This document shows positions 5,416-8,139 of a DNA stretch of 8,139 nucleotides, piece after piece. The position numbers were made by a program, and so were the translations under genes. Position 1 is the first letter of the stretch, and every line of letters starts with the position of its first letter. The stretch covers positions 1 to 8,139 of the forward strand of contig CAYMRB010000449.1 of NCBI GenBank assembly GCA_964392615.1, read 5' to 3'. The notes below the pieces were generated by a model. It was given only the letters and a program-made list of their open reading frames with translations. It had not been told where the DNA came from and did no database searches. The DNA is from CAYMRB01 sp964392615 (GTDB taxonomy: Bacteria; Planctomycetota; UBA8108).

Positions 5416-7818
5416 CTATTGCCGCGTCTTCGTGATATCCAGGTTGTAGAGCGTGTTGACCAGCACGGTCCAAGCCGCGAGCCGCGTCTTCTCGTCGGCC
5501 GCGATCGAGCTCACGCCGCTGCAGAGGCCGTCCGCGAGCGCGGGGGTCTCCCGATAGTGCCGCTCGAGGTCCGCGACGAGCTGCAGCAGAACAGCCCGCT
5601 CGCGCTCGTCCGGGGGCCTCGAGGTGACGGTCTCGTAAGCGAGCTCGAGCCGTTGCGCGGGCTCGAGATCACCTGCGAGCACTCGCTGCGCGAGGCTGCG
5701 CGCGGCCTTCAGGTACTCGCTCTCGTTCAGGAGCAGCAAGGCCTGAGACGGCGTGTTGGTGCGTTCGCGCCGCGCCGTGCACGCGTCGCGGATCGGTGCG
5801 TTCAGGATCGTCATCTGCGGCGGTGGCATCCCGCGCTTCCAGAACGTGTACACGCTGCGGCGGTAGATCGCGTCGCCCGTGTCGGGCTTGAAGCGCTCGC
5901 CGATCATCGTCACGGCCTTCCAGAGCCCGTCCGGCTGCGGCGGCTTGACGCTCCTTCCGTACAGCGTCTTGGACAGCAATCCGCTGGTGGCGAGGATCTG
6001 ATCGCGAATCATCTCCGCGTCCATACGGTAGCGCGACCCTCGCGCCAGCAGCCGGTTCTCCGGGTCCTTCTCGAACTGCTCCGGCGTGGCCGTCGACGAC
6101 TGACGGTAGGTCTTCGACATCACGATCCGCTTGACGAGCGCCTTGATGTCCCAACCGGACTCGACGAACGAGACCGCCAGATAGTCGAGCAGCTCGGGAT
6201 GGCTCGGGGCTTCTCCCTGCGTTCCCAGATCCTCGGAAGTCTTCACCAGACCCACGCCGAGCAGCTGCTGCCAGAAGCGGTTGACCGCCACTCTCGCTGT
6301 CAGCGGATGCTGCGGGTCGACGAACCACTCCGCCAGGTCGAGACGGGACGCGACCTCCCCCTTCTTCTTCAGCGCGTGAAGGAACTCGGGCGCGTCGCGC
6401 GCGACCTGTTCTCCGGGACTGTCGTACTGCCCGCGTTTCATGATGCGCGCCGCGCGAACCTCGGCGCGTTCCTTCATGACCATCGCGCGGGGCATGGCCG
6501 CGTCGAGCTCGCGGCGACGCTTCTCCACGTCGGCCTTCCGGGCTGTCAGCTCCTTCACGAGCTGCTGCTTCGATTGCTTCTCGGCGCGCTTCTTCTCGGC
6601 CTCGATCCGGACCAGCTGCTCTTCGAGCTCGCGCAGCGTCTTCTTCTGCTCCGGTGTCCCCAGCCTCGCGACGGGCGGCTGCAGGCCGTTCTTCGGCGCT
6701 CCGTTGGTCTCGGGCCCTGCGTCGATGTTGTTGAAGAAGGCGTACAGGGAGTAGAAGTCCTTCATGGTGAGAGGGTCGTACTTGTGGTCATGACAGGACG
6801 CACAATGTACTGTCATCCCCATGAACGTCGTTCCGACCGCGGTGACCCGGTCGACGACGTTCTTGAAGAAGCTCTCCTCGGGCAACGCCGTGCCGCGATC
6901 GATAATCAGGTGGAGCCGATTGAAGGCCGACGCGACGAGCTGGTCGTCGCTCGCGTTCGGAATGAGGTCGCCAGCCAACTGGTAGCGCAGGAGGTCGTCG
7001 TAACCCAGATTGGCGTTGAACGCGCGGATCACCCAATCGCGATACGCGTAGAGGTTGCGGTAGAAGTCCTTGTGCATGCCGTTGGTGTCGGCGAAGCGCA
7101 CGAGGTCGAGCCAATAGCGGGCCATGTGCTCGCCATACTGCGGCCGAGCGAGCAGGCTATCGACGAGCGTCTCGTACGCGCTCGGGCTGTCGTCTGCCAG
7201 GAACGCTCGCACCTCGTCCGGAGTCGGAGGCAGGCCGGTGAGGTCGAACGTGACGCGACGAATCAACGTGCGCTTGTCCGCTTCCTTCGATGGGCTCAGC
7301 CCCGCGGACTCGACCCGCTGCAAGACGTGGAGGTCGATCGACTGCCGGCTCCACGCGCTGTTCTCGACCTCGGGAACTGCGGGCATCGCGGCAGGCACGA
7401 AGGCCCAGTGCTCCTCGAAGCGCGCTCCGGCCTCGATCCAGCGCTTGACGATTTGCTTCTCCTGCGCCGTCAGCGGCTTTTCCTTCGAGTCCGGCGGCGG
7501 CATCCGCTCGTCGGGATCACTCGTCGTGATCCGCGCCCACAGCGCGCTCTCCGCGGGCGAGCCGGGCTTGATCGCCGCCGAGCCCGCGCGGACGCGATAC
7601 GCGCCGCTCTCGCCCATCGCTCGATCGAGCCGCAGCTTCCCCTTGCGGGTGTGGCGGTCCGGGCCGTGACACGCGAAACATCGGTCGATCAAGATCGGAC
7701 GGATATCGTCGTTGAACGACACGTCCTGCGCGTTGACGCGGAGCGCAGTGCAAACTGCGAGAGCGGCGATGCAGCCGAGCGCACGCCGTTGCCAGCCGGG
7801 GTTCCTTCGCAGGATCAT
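5416..7818 (-). CDS. Exported PSCyt1-DUF1549-DUF1553 (PSD1) cytochrome-like protein
   Basis: ATG 7818 gives 800 residues and is preferred because AGGA (7829-7826) lies 7 bases upstream and a Sec signal peptide follows, residues 1-30, with a likely cut after 'RVNA'. A longer in-frame start at 8016 adds 66 residues with no domain. Residues 33 to about 140 form the planctomycete cytochrome-c-like PSCyt1 domain: heme motif C47-F-A-C50-H51, a possible distal Met106 in 'RMPPPD', and the 'HWAF' end motif (137-140). DUF1549 spans about 161-365 ('LIRRVTFDLTGLPPTPDEV', 'YGEHMARYWLDLVRFADTNG') and carries a second CxxCH, C339-A-S-C342-H343, in 'HCASCHDHKYDP'. Residues 389-440 are a charged coiled coil rich in Glu, Lys and Arg. 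DUF1553 runs from about 489 to about 735 ('RLDLAEWFVDPQHPLTARVAVNRFWQQLLG', 'LLARGSRYRMDAEMIRDQIL', 'RTNTPSQALLLLNESEYLKAA'). Sec export suits periplasmic heme attachment. No activity is known for these proteins. The DUF1501 gene follows directly, the usual partner. The family call is secure; heme content and role are inferred. Confidence 0.95.
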   Translation of the reverse strand: MILRRNPGWQRRALGCIAALAVCTALRVNAQDVSFNDDIRPILIDRCFACHGPDRHTRKGKLRLDRAMGESGAYRVRAGSAAIKPGSPAESALWARITTSDPDERMPPPDSKEKPLTAQEKQIVKRWIEAGARFEEHWAFVPAAMPAVPEVENSAWSRQSIDLHVLQRVESAGLSPSKEADKRTLIRRVTFDLTGLPPTPDEVRAFLADDSPSAYETLVDSLLARPQYGEHMARYWLDLVRFADTNGMHKDFYRNLYAYRDWVIRAFNANLGYDDLLRYQLAGDLIPNASDDQLVASAFNRLHLIIDRGTALPEESFFKNVVDRVTAVGTTFMGMTVHCASCHDHKYDPLTMKDFYSLYAFFNNIDAGPETNGAPKNGLQPPVARLGTPEQKKTLRELEEQLVRIEAEKKRAEKQSKQQLVKELTARKADVEKRRRELDAAMPRAMVMKERAEVRAARIMKRGQYDSPGEQVARDAPEFLHALKKKGEVASRLDLAEWFVDPQHPLTARVAVNRFWQQLLGVGLVKTSEDLGTQGEAPSHPELLDYLAVSFVESGWDIKALVKRIVMSKTYRQSSTATPEQFEKDPENRLLARGSRYRMDAEMIRDQILATSGLLSKTLYGRSVKPPQPDGLWKAVTMIGERFKPDTGDAIYRRSVYTFWKRGMPPPQMTILNAPIRDACTARRERTNTPSQALLLLNESEYLKAARSLAQRVLAGDLEPAQRLELAYETVTSRPPDERERAVLLQLVADLERHYRETPALADGLCSGVSSIAADEKTRLAAWTVLVNTLYNLDITKTRQ

Positions 7819-7825
7819 CTCCCTA

Positions 7826-7829
7826 TCCT
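7826..7829 (-). promoter_or_regulatory. Ribosome binding site of the cytochrome-like gene
   Basis: On the minus strand AGGA stands 7 bases before ATG 7818. It supports this start over the upstream in-frame ATG at 8016. Confidence 0.6.
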
Positions 7830-8043
7830 GTGCAGTCGAGTCACGACACGGGGACCAGAGGCTTGTTCGGACCATCCCTTCCAGACGGCCATTCTCCTCG
7901 ATGCCGATCGCGGAGTCTACCGGGCCCTCTCGCGATGTCTCCGGCGCGGCTCGAAGAAAGCGGACAGGTTTGGGTTCGCACTTTGCCCGCCGGGCGAATA
8001 TCACGATTCGCCGCAAGACAGGCCCTTACCTTCGAAATACCGG

Positions 8044-8055
8044 AGAAGCGCTTCT
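8044..8055. promoter_or_regulatory. Perfect 12-base palindrome, possible operator
   Basis: AGAAGCGCTTCT is its own reverse complement. It lies about 225 bases upstream of the start of the cytochrome-like gene. It could be the site of a dimeric regulator, but the distance is long, there is only one copy, and no regulator gene is in the window. Confidence 0.25.
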
Positions 8056-8094
8056 ACCTATGTCAGGAGTTCTGGACACCGACACATCGCGGTA

Positions 8095-8118
8095 GGGACC
8101 CCGGTCGCCCGGGGCCCC
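8095..8118. terminator. GC-rich hairpin at the right edge
   Basis: CCCCGG 8099-8104 pairs perfectly with CCGGGG 8109-8114 around the loop TCGC. After one A-C mismatch the stem continues with GGG 8095-8097 and CCC 8116-8118. No T-tract follows on either strand. It may end transcription from a gene beyond the window edge or be part of a leader structure. Confidence 0.25.
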
Positions 8119-8139
8119 CCGCACAGATCCCAGCGCGCG

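Larger units (their letters stand above)
7819..8139 (-). other. Non-coding upstream region of the minus-strand pair
   Basis: This stretch of 321 bases holds no gene I can support on either strand. The open frames crossing it lack domains, signal peptides and good start sites. It should contain the promoter and control sites of the cytochrome-like/DUF1501 pair. I see no convincing -35/-10 pair of the standard or ECF type, only a 12-base palindrome (8044-8055) and a GC-rich hairpin (8095-8118), listed separately. Confidence 0.6.

Noticed and set aside
4029..5435. A 468-codon open frame on the plus strand opposite the DUF1501 gene
   Set aside because: Its product is a low-complexity Arg/Glu/Ala/Leu/Val-rich string with no motif, and the opposite strand encodes a well-matched DUF1501 protein. 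Long antisense frames are expected in GC-rich DNA.
7819..8016. A 66-residue N-terminal extension of the cytochrome-like protein from ATG 8016
   Set aside because: It would bury the clear signal peptide and ribosome binding site at 7818 and shows no domain of its own.
7712..8095. A 127-codon plus-strand frame at the right end
   Set aside because: Its first third is antisense to the cytochrome-like gene; it has no domain or signal and an Arg/Ser-rich composition.
1..8139. tRNA, rRNA, CRISPR repeats, insertion sequences, attachment sites
   Set aside because: I looked for cloverleaf-like segments, spaced repeats, transposase motifs and terminal inverted repeats and found none.

Overview
The window (8139 bases, high GC) looks like a fragment of a chromosome from the Planctomycetota or a related PVC-group bacterium. 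The inference rests on gene content. It holds a PSCyt1-DUF1549-DUF1553 cytochrome-like protein followed at once by a Tat-exported DUF1501 protein, a pairing that is hugely expanded in planctomycetes. It also holds a secreted sulfatase and a dockerin-like/DUF1566 protein with the 'DAVYLLNWLF' signature common in that phylum. No RNA gene, transposon, CRISPR array or phage gene was seen.

Layout. Three genes lie on the plus strand: the 3' end of a large, probably extracellular protein (1-915) with a fibronectin-III-like module and an unrecognised C-terminal module; a small exported protein (1048-1686) joining one dockerin-like calcium loop to a DUF1566 domain; and a 748-residue exported sulfatase (1730-3976) carrying a DUF1961 domain at its C-terminus. 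Two genes on the minus strand form a tight pair read from right to left: the cytochrome-like protein (7818-5416), then the DUF1501 protein (5399-3966) 16 bases later. The sulfatase and DUF1501 genes converge and overlap by 11 bases. The right end (7819-8139) is the non-coding upstream region of the minus-strand pair.

How they may work together. Every complete gene encodes a protein with an export signal, so the region appears devoted to the cell envelope or exterior. The sulfatase-DUF1961 fusion suggests processing of a sulfated polysaccharide: the sulfatase half would remove sulfate esters, and the DUF1961 half (the family of Bacillus subtilis YesU, from the rhamnogalacturonan locus) would bind or process the glycan. 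The cytochrome-like/DUF1501 pair is an uncharacterised two-protein module. Its position facing a sulfatase fits a role in polymer use or surface chemistry, but the sequence does not prove this.
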